DNA of 64,000 bases from Streptomyces sp. A2-16. Its GTDB lineage: Bacteria > Actinomycetota > Actinomycetes > Streptomycetales > Streptomycetaceae. The DNA lies in contig NZ_CP063808.1 of the NCBI RefSeq assembly GCF_018128905.1, positions 2,480,001 through 2,544,000 of the forward strand. Direction: 5' to 3'. Position numbers and translations under genes: made by a program. The notes beneath the pieces are model-generated. The model did not search any database, was not told where the DNA came from, and saw only the letters and a program-made list of their open reading frames with translations. Shown piece by piece: positions 8,751 to 17,452 of the stretch. Numbering within the stretch: position 1 is the stretch's first letter; each line of letters begins with the position of its first letter.

Positions 8751-10259
8751 ATGCCCCCTTCCCGTCCCGTGATCGCCGTCGCAGGACTCGGCATCGAGTC
8801 CTCGACCTTCTCCCCGGCCCGCACCGAGGCCCCCGCCTTCCACCCCCTGCGCGGCGACGACGTCCTCACCCGCTACCCCTTCCTCGCGCCGGGACGACCG
8901 CTGCGCGAAGCCGCCGACTGGAGAGGCGCCCTCGTGGGCAAGGCACTCCCCGGCGGCATCGTCACCGCCGCCGCCTACGCCGACCTGACCGCCGAACTCC
9001 TCGACCGTCTGGCCCGGTCGGACCCGATCGACGGCCTCTGGTACGACATCCACGGCGCGATGACGGTGGAGGGCGTGGTCGACGCCGAAGCCGAACTCCT
9101 GAACCGCATCAGGGAGATCACCGGCCCCGACACCGTCATCTCCGCCTCCATGGACCTGCACGGCAACGTCTCCCGCGAACTGGTCCACCGCACCGACCTG
9201 ATCACCTGCTACCGCATGGCCCCGCACGAGGACGCCATGGAGACCAAGGAGCGGGCCGCCCGCAATCTCGTGGACCACCTCGCGAGCGGCGCGCCCCGCC
9301 CGGTCAAGGCCTGGATCCCGGTCCCCGTGCTGCTGGCAGGGGAGCAGACCTCCACCCGGATCGAGCCGGCGAAGAGCGTCTACGCGGCCGTGGCGGAGGT
9401 GGAGGCGGCCGACGGAGTGACGGACGCGGCGATCTGGGTGGGCTACGCGTGGGCGGACGAACCCCGCAACCGGGCCGCCGTCGTCGTCACGGGCCCTTCT
9501 GCGGACGCGGTGACGACCGGTGCCGAACGGCTCGCCCGCGGTTTCTGGAAGGCCCGCCACGACTTCGGCTTCGTCGCCCCGACCGGCACGATGGAGGAGT
9601 GCCTGGACGCGGCCCTGGCCTCCCGGAAACGGCCGTACTTCATCAGTGACACCGGCGACAACCCCACGGCGGGCGGCGCGGGTGACGTCACCTGGGGGCT
9701 CCGACAGGTGCTGGCCAGGCCGGAGTTCGCCGACCCGTCCGGCCCGACGGCGATCTACGCCTCGCTCCCGGGCCCGTCCGCCGTCGACACGGCCGTACGG
9801 GCCGGCGTCGGCGCCACGGTCACCGTCACCGCGGGCGCCGAGGTCGACGACCGGCACGCGGGCCCGCTGACCCTGACCGGGGTCGTCCACGCGATCCGGC
9901 ACGGCGACCCGCACGCGCGGACCGAGGTGGTGCTGCGGGTGGGGAGCGTGTACGTGGTCCTGACCCGGCTGAGGAAGCCGTACCACTGCGAACACGACTT
10001 CACCGACCTGGAGTTGGCCCCGCGCGAGGCGGACGTCGTGCTCGTCAAGATCGGGTATCTCGAGCCTGAGCTGTTCGCGATGGCAGCCGACTGGAAGATG
10101 GCCCTCACTCCCGGCGGTGTCGACCAGGACCTGCCGCGTCTGGGCCATCGCCGGATCCGCCGGCCGATGTTCCCCTTCGACCGCGAGATGCCCGAACCGG
10201 ACCTCGGGGCCCGGCTGATCCCGTCCTCGAACGAGGAGCTGACCGGTCCCGACGAGTGA
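8751..10259 (+). CDS. M81 family metallopeptidase (MlrC/microcystinase-C-like)
   Basis: 502-residue member of the DUF1485/MlrC family. MlrC hydrolyses linear peptides from microcystin; most relatives have unknown substrates. Visible signatures are the opening IAVAGLGIESSTF, the metal-site segments YDIHGAM and MDLHGN, and the C-terminal MlrC_C part (ISDTGDNPTAGGAGD). ATG 8751 has GGAG 7-10 bp upstream; an earlier in-frame start at 8628 would only add a repeat-encoded tail. It follows the ROK repressor in the same direction, so the whole locus may import and open an amide- or sugar-linked compound. Confidence 0.88.
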   Translation: MPPSRPVIAVAGLGIESSTFSPARTEAPAFHPLRGDDVLTRYPFLAPGRPLREAADWRGALVGKALPGGIVTAAAYADLTAELLDRLARSDPIDGLWYDIHGAMTVEGVVDAEAELLNRIREITGPDTVISASMDLHGNVSRELVHRTDLITCYRMAPHEDAMETKERAARNLVDHLASGAPRPVKAWIPVPVLLAGEQTSTRIEPAKSVYAAVAEVEAADGVTDAAIWVGYAWADEPRNRAAVVVTGPSADAVTTGAERLARGFWKARHDFGFVAPTGTMEECLDAALASRKRPYFISDTGDNPTAGGAGDVTWGLRQVLARPEFADPSGPTAIYASLPGPSAVDTAVRAGVGATVTVTAGAEVDDRHAGPLTLTGVVHAIRHGDPHARTEVVLRVGSVYVVLTRLRKPYHCEHDFTDLELAPREADVVLVKIGYLEPELFAMAADWKMALTPGGVDQDLPRLGHRRIRRPMFPFDREMPEPDLGARLIPSSNEELTGPDE

Positions 10260-10326
10260 CAGCGGGTTCCGACGCGTGACGGCGGATCCTGACGCGTGAC
10301 GGCGGATCCCGACGAGCGACGGCGGC
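10247..10326. repeat. Four 20-bp tandem repeats spanning the stop codon
   Basis: Units begin at 10247, 10267, 10287 and 10307. Unit 1 contains the M81 stop TGA (10257); units 2 and 3 repeat TGA at 10277 and 10297, so all three forward frames are closed. Unit 4 runs into the stop codon of the convergent cvnD gene. Confidence 0.9.
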
Positions 10327-10919
10327 TAGTCGACCGCGGCGGCGATCAGCAGGTCCAGGAGGGTGATCAGCACGTCCCGGGACGACTCCCGCCGCCGTGC
10401 GTCGCACAGCACCACCGGCACGTCCGCCGGGAGGGCGAGGGACTCCCTGATGTCCTCGGCCGGGTACGGGTGCCGGCCGTCGAAGCCGTTGACCGCCACG
10501 ACGAAGGGGATGCGCCGGCGCTCGAAGAAGTCCACCGCGGCGAAGCTCGACTCCGGGCGGCGGACGTCCAGGAGGACGACGGCCCCCAGAGCGCCGACGG
10601 CGAGGTCGTTCCACATGAACCAGAACCGCTGCTGGCCCGGGGTGCCGAAGAGGTACAGCACCAGTTCGTCGCTGATGGTGATGCGGCCGAAGTCCATGGC
10701 CACGGTGGTGGCCCGCTTCTCCTCGATCCCGGCGAGGTCGTCCACTCCCAGGCCCGCGACGGTGAGGGGTTCCTCCGTGCGCAGCGGGGTGATCTCGCTG
10801 ACCGACCCGACCATGGTGGTCTTGCCGACGCCGAAGCCCCCGGCGATCAGGATCTTGACGGTGTCGGGTGCGGCCGGAGTGCCGGTTGTCCCGGTGGCGA
10901 GCGTGTCAGAGCCGGCCAA
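10326..10919 (-). CDS. cvnD: Conservon GTP-binding protein CvnD
   Basis: 197-residue small GTPase-like protein of the Streptomyces conservon family. The P-loop GGFGVGKTT (about residues 27-35), the DLAGIEEKRATTVAMDFGR switch region and the GTPGQQRF G3 motif are all visible; NGFDG looks like the NKxD-equivalent motif. It acts with CvnA-C at the membrane as a signalling complex compared with GPCR modules. The start at 10919 overlaps the end of cvnC by 14 bp. It is the last gene of the cvnA-B-C-D operon, running on the minus strand and meeting the M81 gene end to end. Confidence 0.93.
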   Translation of the reverse strand: MAGSDTLATGTTGTPAAPDTVKILIAGGFGVGKTTMVGSVSEITPLRTEEPLTVAGLGVDDLAGIEEKRATTVAMDFGRITISDELVLYLFGTPGQQRFWFMWNDLAVGALGAVVLLDVRRPESSFAAVDFFERRRIPFVVAVNGFDGRHPYPAEDIRESLALPADVPVVLCDARRRESSRDVLITLLDLLIAAAVD

Positions 10920-11265
10920 GGCCTTCCCTCACTTTCTGCAACAGGTCCAGGTCCGGAGTGCGGGGCGAGACGGGGCGCGGCGGGTGCGCGGTGATCAGGC
11001 CCGCCTCCAGCAGGTCGCACAGCATGATCACGACCACGCTGACCGGGAGGTCCAGCAGCGCGGCCAGCTCCGCCACGGCGACCGGGCGGGCGCACCGGCG
11101 CAGGATGCGGGACTGCTCGGCCTGCGGGCGGGGAGCCTGCTCCGGCGGCGGGTCCACCGCGGTCACCGTCGTGATGAGGGTGAAGTCGGCGCGACTGGGT
11201 CTGGTCCGTCCACCGGTCAGGGCGAACGGTCGCACCAGCCGGCCCGACGCGTCACTGTCGGTCAC
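10906..11265 (-). CDS. cvnC: Conservon DUF742 protein CvnC
   Basis: 119-residue DUF742 protein, the third component of conservons; a small winged-helix-like domain thought to link the roadblock protein to the GTPase. The opening RLVRPFALTGGRT, the LITTV strand and LDLPVSVVVIMLCDLLEAGLI are family landmarks. It starts at GTG 11265, one base after the cvnB stop, and overlaps cvnD by 14 bp, so translation is coupled. Confidence 0.92.
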   Translation of the reverse strand: MTDSDASGRLVRPFALTGGRTRPSRADFTLITTVTAVDPPPEQAPRPQAEQSRILRRCARPVAVAELAALLDLPVSVVVIMLCDLLEAGLITAHPPRPVSPRTPDLDLLQKVREGLGRL

Positions 11266-11266
11266 C

Positions 11267-11689
11267 TCACCCGCCGGTGGGGCCGATGCCGGCCCGTGGT
11301 GCCGCGCTGAGGTGCTCGCCGATCTTCTTCACCAGCATGTTCATCTGGTACGCGACGACACCGACGTCGGCGTTCGGTCCGGTGAGGACGACGAGATGGG
11401 CGCCGGGCCCCGCGGAGGTGAGGATCAGGAAGCTGTTGGCCATCTCGATGAGGGCCTGGCGCACCGGGCCGCCGCGGAAGTCCATGCTGACGCCCTTGCT
11501 CAGGCTCATCAGACCGGACGCGGTCGCCGCCAGCCGCTCGGCGTCGTCGCGCAGGAACCCGGTGGACTTGCTGACGACCAGCCCGTCCTCCGAGAGCACG
11601 ACAGCCTGCGTCACGTCGGCGACCCGCTCCACGAGTCCGGTGAGCAGTTGGTCCAGCTGGGTGTGCGTGGCGGGGGTGGGGCGTGTCAT
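11267..11689 (-). CDS. cvnB: Conservon roadblock/LC7 protein CvnB
   Basis: 140-residue roadblock/LC7 (MglB-like) protein, expected to dimerise and regulate the CvnD GTPase. The domain spans nearly all residues (LDQLLTGLVERVADVTQAVVLSEDGLVVSKS, then LIEMANSFLILTSAGPGAHLVVL). ATG 11689 starts the conserved domain with the short Thr/Pro-rich N-terminus; an upstream start at 11758 would only add cvnA-overlapping codons. It is followed immediately by cvnC. Confidence 0.92.
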   Translation of the reverse strand: MTRPTPATHTQLDQLLTGLVERVADVTQAVVLSEDGLVVSKSTGFLRDDAERLAATASGLMSLSKGVSMDFRGGPVRQALIEMANSFLILTSAGPGAHLVVLTGPNADVGVVAYQMNMLVKKIGEHLSAAPRAGIGPTGG

Positions 11690-11699
11690 GGGGTGTCCT

Positions 11700-14639
11700 T
11701 CACGAGCGATCGGTATGCGGAGTACGGGCGGCGACGGCCACGTCGGGCGGCGGACCATCGGGGAGGACCTCTTCGGCGTGGAGCGGGGTTTGCGCGCCGG
11801 GGGTGGTCGGGGGGCCGGGGGAGGGGGTGCGGTCTGCCGGTGCCGTGTCCTCGGGTGCCGTGTCCTCGGGGGTGCCGTGCGGGTCGGGGGTGCCGTGCGG
11901 GTCGGCCCCGGGGGAGGGCGCCTCTTTCGGTTCGTCCGCCGGTCCGGCCCCCGCCGTCAGGTCCTCCGGGGTGCCCGAGAGGTCGTCCTCGTCCCGGGCG
12001 CGGAGCGTCCCGCGCTGGAATCCGGCGAGCGAGGAGGCAGCGTGGTCGGCGGTGAACTCGTCGGCGCCCTCTTCCTCACAGGCAGCCGGGGCGTCCTCCC
12101 GCAGCTCGACCGCCAGACTGGTCTGCGGCACCCGCCGGGGGAGCGGCGCAAGCCCGCCCGGACGGTCGGCGGAACCCCCGGCGCCCGCAGAGCCGTCTGC
12201 CGGATCGCCCGAACCGGCGGTGCCCGCGGAGCCGTCTGCCGGATCGCCCGAACCGGCGGTGCCCGCGGAGCCGTCTGCCGGATCGCCCGAACCGGCGGTG
12301 CCCGCGGAGCCGTCTGCCGGATCGCCCGACTTCTCGGCCTCCACGGTGGCAGCCGGATCGCCCGACTTCCCGGCCTCCACGGCGGCAGCAGGGGCACCCG
12401 AACTCCCCACGCCCGCCGAGCCTGCCGCGTCCCCGGAAGCCGCAGTGGGGCCCGTGATTGCGGCCGGGTCGCCGGTGTCCGGGACGTCTTCCGTGCCCTC
12501 GGCGCCGTCGGCCTCCACGGCTCCCGGCACGCGGCCCGCAGCGGCCGGGCCCTCGGCGTCACCGTCCGCGTACCCCGAGCCGACCGGGGCTCCGGCGCCG
12601 CTCTCCGCGTGCCCCGCGCCCACCAGGGCTCCGCCGCCGCTCTCCGTACGTCCTCCCCGCGTCGCGGCTCCCAGCTCCAGAGCCGTCGGTCCGGGCAGGG
12701 TCTTCGGTTCGTCCTCCTCCCGTACGACGATCTCGTGCGGGATCAGCACGATCGCCGTCGTTCCGCCGTACGGCGAGGCGCGCAGGGTCACCTGGATGCC
12801 GTGCCGGTTGGCGAGGCGGGCGATGACGAACATGCCGAGGCGGAGATCGTCGGCGAGCGCGACCACGTCGAACTTGGGCTCCTCGGCCAGCTGGGCGTTG
12901 AAGGCGGTGTACTCGTCCTCCGACATGCCGAGGCCCCGGTCCTCGACCTCGACGGCCAGGCCCTTGCCGACCAGCGCGGCCCGCACCCCGACGGGACTCG
13001 GTGCCGGCGAGTACAGCGTCGCGTTCTCGATCAGTTCGGCCAGCAGGTGGATCACGTCCGCCACCGCGGGCGGGGCCAGACAGACCTCCTCCTCCGTGTG
13101 CACCTGCACCCGTTGGTACTCGGCGACCTCACCCACCGCACTGTGCAGGATGTCGATCAGCGCGACCGGTTCGGTCCAGCTGCGCCGCGGCTGCCCGCCG
13201 CTGATGATGACCAGGTTCTCCTCGTACCGCCGCAACTGGCTGGCCGTGGAGTCGAGTTCGTACAGCCCCGACAGCACGTCCGGGTCCTGGTGCTCGCGCT
13301 CCAGCGTGTCCAGCCGGCTGAGCTGGAGGTTGACCAGGTTCTGGCTCTGCCGGGCGATCCCGAGGATCACCTTCTGGAACCCCCGCCGGGTGTCGGCGAG
13401 TTCGACGGCGGTCACCACGGCCGTCCGCTGTGCCGCGTTGAACGCCTTGGCCACCTGCCCGAGTTCGTCCGAGCCGTAGTCCAGCTCGGGCGCGGCCCGG
13501 TCCACGTCGACCTTCTCGCCGCGTTCCAGCCGGGCCACCACGTCCGGCAGCCGCTCCTGGGCCAGACCCAGCGTGGCCTCGCGCAGGCCGCGCAGCCGCC
13601 GGGACAGCGAGCGGGTGATCCGCCAGGACATCACGAGACAGATCAGCAGCGCGATCAGCCCGCCCGCGCTGAGCGAGGCCGCCGTCAGCAGCTGCTCGTG
13701 CGCCTTGTCCGCGCTCCGGTTCAGCAGCGCGGAGGTCTGCTGCCGGATCAGGGCGGTGTAACTGACGGAGACCCGCTCCATCGCGGCCGTCCACCGCTTC
13801 CCCGCGTCCGGCAGGGCCACCCGCCCCGTGCCGTCGGCGGGCCGCGCGGCGAGGACCTGGTCCTCGACCGCCGTCAGCGTGCGCCAGTCCGCGCTCGTCA
13901 GGATCCGCTCGGTCTGTGTCTTCGCGCTGCCGCTGAGCGCGGGCACGATCTGGTCCTCGACGAGCCACCGGCGCGTGTTCACCAGCTGGACGAACTGCTC
14001 CCAGGCGTTCTCGTCGAGATGACCGGACGGCCAGGCCAGGGTGAGCGCCACGTCCTCCTGCGAGGTCAGCTCCGCCGCGTGTTCGAGCGCGACGAGCGGC
14101 CCGGCCTGAGAGGTGAGGTCGCCGTCGTCGACCTGCGAGAGCTGCTGGAAGGCGTGGATCTGGTCATCGATGATCGACGTGTACTGGTCGAGGGCCTGCT
14201 GGGCGGTGATGTCGGTGGGGCGGTCCACCTGGTCGCGGTAGTACTCCAGGCTGCCCACCGAGCCGAGGACCGAGTACAGCTGGTCGGCGACGCGCGAGGG
14301 CGCCCGCTGGATCTCGTCGGACTGCCGCACCAGCTTGGCGACCGCCGCGTCCGTGGCCGCGCGCTTCTCGTCCAGGGCGGCCCGGGAACCGGGCACCTCG
14401 GCCAACCAGGCGGCGGACACCGCGCGTTCCCCCTGCAGCGCGAGCGTGGCCTCGGTACCCATCGCACCGGTCGACCTGCTCAGCTCGGTCTGCGAGCGCA
14501 GCCGTAGGCCTTCCGAGAACAACTGGCTGGTCGTCACGGCCCACATCGCGGTGAGCGTGACGCTCGGCACCAGCGCCAGCATGATGAGGGAGAGACGTAT
14601 GGAGCCGAGGCGGCGCCGGGCACCTTTCCGGTCGGGCAT
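11700..14639 (-). CDS. cvnA: Conservon sensor-kinase-like protein CvnA with nitrate-sensing domain
   Basis: 979-residue membrane protein. Two membrane helices (about 15-37 and 320-340) bracket a helical NIT-type extracellular sensor; HAMP follows (SWRITRSLSRRLRGL), then a HisKA-like helix and a HATPase domain with N-box ELIENATLYS and G1 box EDRGLGM. From about residue 690 the tail is a long Ala/Gly/Pro/Glu-rich disordered region with four 13-residue GDPADGSAGTAGS-type repeats. In the dimerisation helix the stretch LDSTASQLRRYEENL has Ser464 where related proteins usually have His (LDH), so autophosphorylation is doubtful. It is the first gene of the cvn operon. Confidence 0.9.
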   Translation of the reverse strand: MPDRKGARRRLGSIRLSLIMLALVPSVTLTAMWAVTTSQLFSEGLRLRSQTELSRSTGAMGTEATLALQGERAVSAAWLAEVPGSRAALDEKRAATDAAVAKLVRQSDEIQRAPSRVADQLYSVLGSVGSLEYYRDQVDRPTDITAQQALDQYTSIIDDQIHAFQQLSQVDDGDLTSQAGPLVALEHAAELTSQEDVALTLAWPSGHLDENAWEQFVQLVNTRRWLVEDQIVPALSGSAKTQTERILTSADWRTLTAVEDQVLAARPADGTGRVALPDAGKRWTAAMERVSVSYTALIRQQTSALLNRSADKAHEQLLTAASLSAGGLIALLICLVMSWRITRSLSRRLRGLREATLGLAQERLPDVVARLERGEKVDVDRAAPELDYGSDELGQVAKAFNAAQRTAVVTAVELADTRRGFQKVILGIARQSQNLVNLQLSRLDTLEREHQDPDVLSGLYELDSTASQLRRYEENLVIISGGQPRRSWTEPVALIDILHSAVGEVAEYQRVQVHTEEEVCLAPPAVADVIHLLAELIENATLYSPAPSPVGVRAALVGKGLAVEVEDRGLGMSEDEYTAFNAQLAEEPKFDVVALADDLRLGMFVIARLANRHGIQVTLRASPYGGTTAIVLIPHEIVVREEDEPKTLPGPTALELGAATRGGRTESGGGALVGAGHAESGAGAPVGSGYADGDAEGPAAAGRVPGAVEADGAEGTEDVPDTGDPAAITGPTAASGDAAGSAGVGSSGAPAAAVEAGKSGDPAATVEAEKSGDPADGSAGTAGSGDPADGSAGTAGSGDPADGSAGTAGSGDPADGSAGAGGSADRPGGLAPLPRRVPQTSLAVELREDAPAACEEEGADEFTADHAASSLAGFQRGTLRARDEDDLSGTPEDLTAGAGPADEPKEAPSPGADPHGTPDPHGTPEDTAPEDTAPADRTPSPGPPTTPGAQTPLHAEEVLPDGPPPDVAVAARTPHTDRS
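12202..12318. repeat. 39-bp tandem repeats inside cvnA
   Basis: Three identical 39-bp units lie at 12202-12240, 12241-12279 and 12280-12318, flanked by partial copies on both sides. They encode 13-residue repeats in the disordered C-terminal tail of CvnA. Exact nucleotide identity implies recent duplication and likely length variation between strains. Confidence 0.9.
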
Positions 14640-14698
14640 GGTCGTCCTTGGGCGGTCAGGGAGAACGGGGTGGGCCGTTCCGGGGGTCACAGGGGAGG

Positions 14699-15709
14699 TC
14701 ACCGGGTGCCGGCGGCGGCGAACTTCGCGACCGAGGCGACGTTCGTCCGGGTGACGAACGCGGGACCGGTGAGCACGGGAGCCACGCCGCCCCCGCTGAT
14801 GTTGCCGTTGGTCCTGTACAGCCACAGCGAGTCCACCGCGAGGTAGCCCTGCAGATACGGCTGCTGGTCCACCGCGAACTGCACGCTTCCGGAGCGGATC
14901 GCCTTGACCAGGTCGTCGTTGAGATCGAAGGTGGCGACCCGGGCCCTGCTGCCGGCGGCCTGCACCGAGTCCACGGCGTCCAGCGCGAACTGCGCGCCGA
15001 GGGTGACGACTTCGTCGATGTCGGAGTCCTGCCGCAGCCTGGCGGTGAGGACCGCGTCCACGGCCTCGGGGTCGGTGCCCTCCACGTACAGGTTCTCGGT
15101 CTCGCCGCCGAACGTCTTCTTCACGCCGGCGCAGCGCGCCTCCAGGGCCACGTTGCCCCGTTCGTGGATGACGCACAGGGCGTGCTTGACCTTCAGGCCG
15201 TTCAGCTTGTTCCCGACGGCCGCGCCTGCCACGATCTCGTCCTGGCCGAAGTACTGCAGCACCCCCTGCGACTTCCAGGCGTCGATACCGGAGTTGAGGC
15301 CCACCACCGGGATGCCCGCCGCCCGCGCCGCGGCCACCGGTGCCTTCATCGCGGCGGGCTTGGCCAGGGTCACCGCGATGCCGTCGACCCGGTCGCCGAT
15401 CGCGTCGCGCACCAGCTGGGCCTGGCCCGTCGAGTCGGGGTCGTTCGCGTACGTCAGCTCGACACCGTCCTTGGCGGCGGCGGCCTCGGCGCCCTTGCGC
15501 ACCCGCTCCCAGAAGGCGTCGTCCTTGCCGGCATGGGTGATCAGGGCGATCCTCAGCCCTGCGGCGCCCGCCCGCTCCGCCGTGCCCGTGTCGAGCCGGG
15601 AGTCGTCACCGGCGCCCGAGCAGCCGGCGAGCAGCAGGAGGACGACGGAGGTGAAGGCGGCCACGCGCAGGGATCTCGAGGAAGTCCGAGGTGGGGGAGG
15701 AGTGTTCAT
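14699..15709 (-). CDS. Ribose-type ABC transporter substrate-binding lipoprotein
   Basis: 336-residue periplasmic-binding protein of the ribose/xylose class (Peripla_BP_4). The signal peptide ends at lipobox LLLAGC (Cys about 30); the fold opens with LRIALITHAGKDDAFWERVRKGAEAA and contains VDGIAVTLAKPAAM and GIPVVGLNSGID, typical sugar-binding protein segments. No permease or ATPase is adjacent. It sits 59 bp upstream of cvnA in the same direction, so it may serve as a ligand-binding partner of that membrane sensor rather than a transporter; this is inference from position. Confidence 0.85.
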   Translation of the reverse strand: MNTPPPPRTSSRSLRVAAFTSVVLLLLAGCSGAGDDSRLDTGTAERAGAAGLRIALITHAGKDDAFWERVRKGAEAAAAKDGVELTYANDPDSTGQAQLVRDAIGDRVDGIAVTLAKPAAMKAPVAAARAAGIPVVGLNSGIDAWKSQGVLQYFGQDEIVAGAAVGNKLNGLKVKHALCVIHERGNVALEARCAGVKKTFGGETENLYVEGTDPEAVDAVLTARLRQDSDIDEVVTLGAQFALDAVDSVQAAGSRARVATFDLNDDLVKAIRSGSVQFAVDQQPYLQGYLAVDSLWLYRTNGNISGGGVAPVLTGPAFVTRTNVASVAKFAAAGTR

Positions 15710-16107
15710 GGGTGCGGCACCTCGCTGTGCGGCCTAGCAGGCGGAACGCGAAAGGGTGGCCGGAACGCGGGCGCGTCGGCCGGGTGACTTTCACTGGCCA
15801 GGAGCCAACCGCGTGTGACCGCCGGTAGTCAAGTGATCAGCCCCTTGTAGTGGCTTCTCGGTTCCGCATCGTAATGATCTTCACGTCAGCACGCACAGGG
15901 AGGTGGCGGTAGCGGGGTTGCGTTCGCGAGGGTCCGCACCGAGACGTCCGGCACCGAGGCGATCCGGCACCGAGACGTCCGGCACCGAGACGTCCGGCAC
16001 CGAGGCGATCCGGCTGAACGGCGCCCGCCCCGTCGAGCATGCTCCCGTCCCCGTCCCCGTCCCCGTTCCCGTCCCTCCCCGCCGGGCCGCTGACTATGAT
16101 CACGGGA
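15710..16107. other. Divergent intergenic region with 15/16-bp repeats
   Basis: This gap separates the binding lipoprotein (minus) from peptidase E (plus) and should hold both promoters. About 15934-16015 carries five alternating 15- and 16-bp units based on GGCACCGAGACGTCC and GGCACCGAGGCGATCC. I see no convincing gene or consensus promoter. Confidence 0.6.
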
Positions 16108-16839
16108 ATGGCCTCACAACCGACGATCGTCGCCACCTCGGGAGGGCACCGCACCGGCGGTCGCACCATGGTGTCGTTCCACGCACTGGTGCACCACGCC
16201 GTCGAGCTCTCCGGCGCCCACGGCCGCAGGCCGCGCGTGATGTACGTCGGCACGGCCATCGGGGACGCCGAGCACTTCACGGCACGTATGCACGAGGCGG
16301 CCCGGGTGGCCGGCTTCGATCTCACACCGCTCCAGCTGTTCCCCATGCCCAACCTGGACGACGTCGAGGGCACCGTCCTGGAGCAGGACGTGGTGTGGGT
16401 CATGGGCGGCTCGGTGGCGAACCTGCTCGCCGTGTGGCGGGTGCACGGCCTCGACCGGATCATGCGCCGGGCCTGGGAGTCCGGCGTGGTGCTCAGCGGG
16501 GTCAGCGCGGGTTCCCTGTGCTGGTTCCAGGGCGGCACCACGGACTCGTACGGCCCCGAACTCAGGCCGCTGACCGACGCGTTGGGCTTTCTGCCGTACG
16601 GCAACGGGGTGCACTACGACAGCGACCCGGGCCGTCGCCCCCTGATCCACCGGCTCGTCGCGGACGGCACCCTGCCCGCCACCCACTGCACGGACGACGG
16701 CGTCGGGCTGGTCTACCGCGGCACCGAACTCGTCGAGGCCGTGACCGAGGTCCCCGGAAAGGGCGCCTACGTCGTCACGCGCGACGGCGACACGGCGGTC
16801 GAGGAACGCGTCGAACCGCGCAGGCTGCCCGGCGTGTGA
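16108..16839 (+). CDS. Peptidase E (S51 family dipeptidase)
   Basis: 243-residue cytoplasmic serine peptidase of family S51 (alpha-aspartyl dipeptidase/cyanophycinase fold). The nucleophile elbow GVSAGS has the Ser at about residue 133; the strand VVWVMGGSVANLL precedes it, and the His-containing THCTDDGVGLVYRG fits the third catalytic region. The start is taken as ATG 16108, just before the conserved IVATSGGH strand; ATG 16096 and 16039 are alternatives, neither with a good ribosome site. It likely cleaves Asp-X dipeptides. It converges on the DUF6114 gene across a hairpin. Confidence 0.85.
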   Translation: MASQPTIVATSGGHRTGGRTMVSFHALVHHAVELSGAHGRRPRVMYVGTAIGDAEHFTARMHEAARVAGFDLTPLQLFPMPNLDDVEGTVLEQDVVWVMGGSVANLLAVWRVHGLDRIMRRAWESGVVLSGVSAGSLCWFQGGTTDSYGPELRPLTDALGFLPYGNGVHYDSDPGRRPLIHRLVADGTLPATHCTDDGVGLVYRGTELVEAVTEVPGKGAYVVTRDGDTAVEERVEPRRLPGV

Positions 16840-16870
16840 CGGGCGGCCTGCGCGCGGAGCCCCGGGAGGG

Positions 16871-16910
16871 CGGATGCGCGAGCCGGTTGCGGGAACGGCC
16901 CGCGCATCCG
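16871..16910. terminator. Hairpin between convergent genes
   Basis: Perfect 10-bp arms CGGATGCGCG (16871-16880) and CGCGCATCCG (16901-16910) with a 20-nt loop lie between the peptidase E stop and the DUF6114 stop. There is no T-run; GC-rich hairpins of this kind commonly end transcripts in Streptomyces. Confidence 0.65.
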
Positions 16911-16912
16911 GG

Positions 16913-17452
16913 TCACTGTGCGGTCTGCGGGGTACCTGCGGCCATGTGGGCCTGAGCCGTGTCGGTACCGGTCGGTCCCGTCTCGGTCGCCGGGCCGTCG
17001 TGCGGCGCCTGCTGTGCCGGCCCGCGCCGCTCGCGACGGCTCACCCGCGGCTCCTGGTCGGGCAGCCAGCCGAAGGTGAGGATGCTGCCCACGACCCCGA
17101 GCAGGAGGCCGACCATGAAGCCGCCCAGGTTCGAGGTGAGCCAGGTGCCCATCGAGCACAGGACGCCGACGATCGAGTAGAACAGACGCTGCGCCGGACT
17201 GAAGAGGGTCAGCAGACCCACCAGGATCATCATGGTCGGCAGGAGGTAGCCCGCCACTCCCTGCATCCCGACGTGCATGACGACCTTGATCGAGGCCTTC
17301 ATGGTGAGCAGGATCCAGGCCCCGCCCAGCGTGAGCCACAGTCCGCCGAAGAAGGGGCGCCCGTTCACCCAGCGGGTGAACGCGTCCTGGCCGGCCACAG
17401 ACAGCTGCCCGTCCTGAGGCTCGTGCCCGCTCGCCGGCTCCTGGCTCGCCAT
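16913..17452 (-). CDS. DUF6114 family integral membrane protein
   Basis: 179-residue protein with about four membrane helices (FFGGLWLTLGGAWILLT, VAGYLLPTMMILVGLLTLF, LFYSIVGVLCSMGTWLTS, GFMVGLLLGVVGSILTFGW) and hydrophilic ends. The function is unknown. ATG 17452 shares its A with the stop of the DUF6230 gene (TGATG), so the two are translationally coupled and probably act together at the membrane or cell surface. I recognise the pair as the recurrent actinobacterial DUF6230-DUF6114 couple. Confidence 0.8.
   Translation of the reverse strand: MASQEPASGHEPQDGQLSVAGQDAFTRWVNGRPFFGGLWLTLGGAWILLTMKASIKVVMHVGMQGVAGYLLPTMMILVGLLTLFSPAQRLFYSIVGVLCSMGTWLTSNLGGFMVGLLLGVVGSILTFGWLPDQEPRVSRRERRGPAQQAPHDGPATETGPTGTDTAQAHMAAGTPQTAQ

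Noticed and set aside
7377..10148. A 923-codon open frame on the minus strand opposite the ROK repressor and M81 genes.
   Set aside because: It is the antisense shadow of two well-supported genes; composition is low-complexity Arg/Gly/Val and no domain is recognisable.
12202..12318. 39-bp direct repeats considered as a CRISPR array.
   Set aside because: Units are contiguous without spacers and encode an in-frame peptide repeat.
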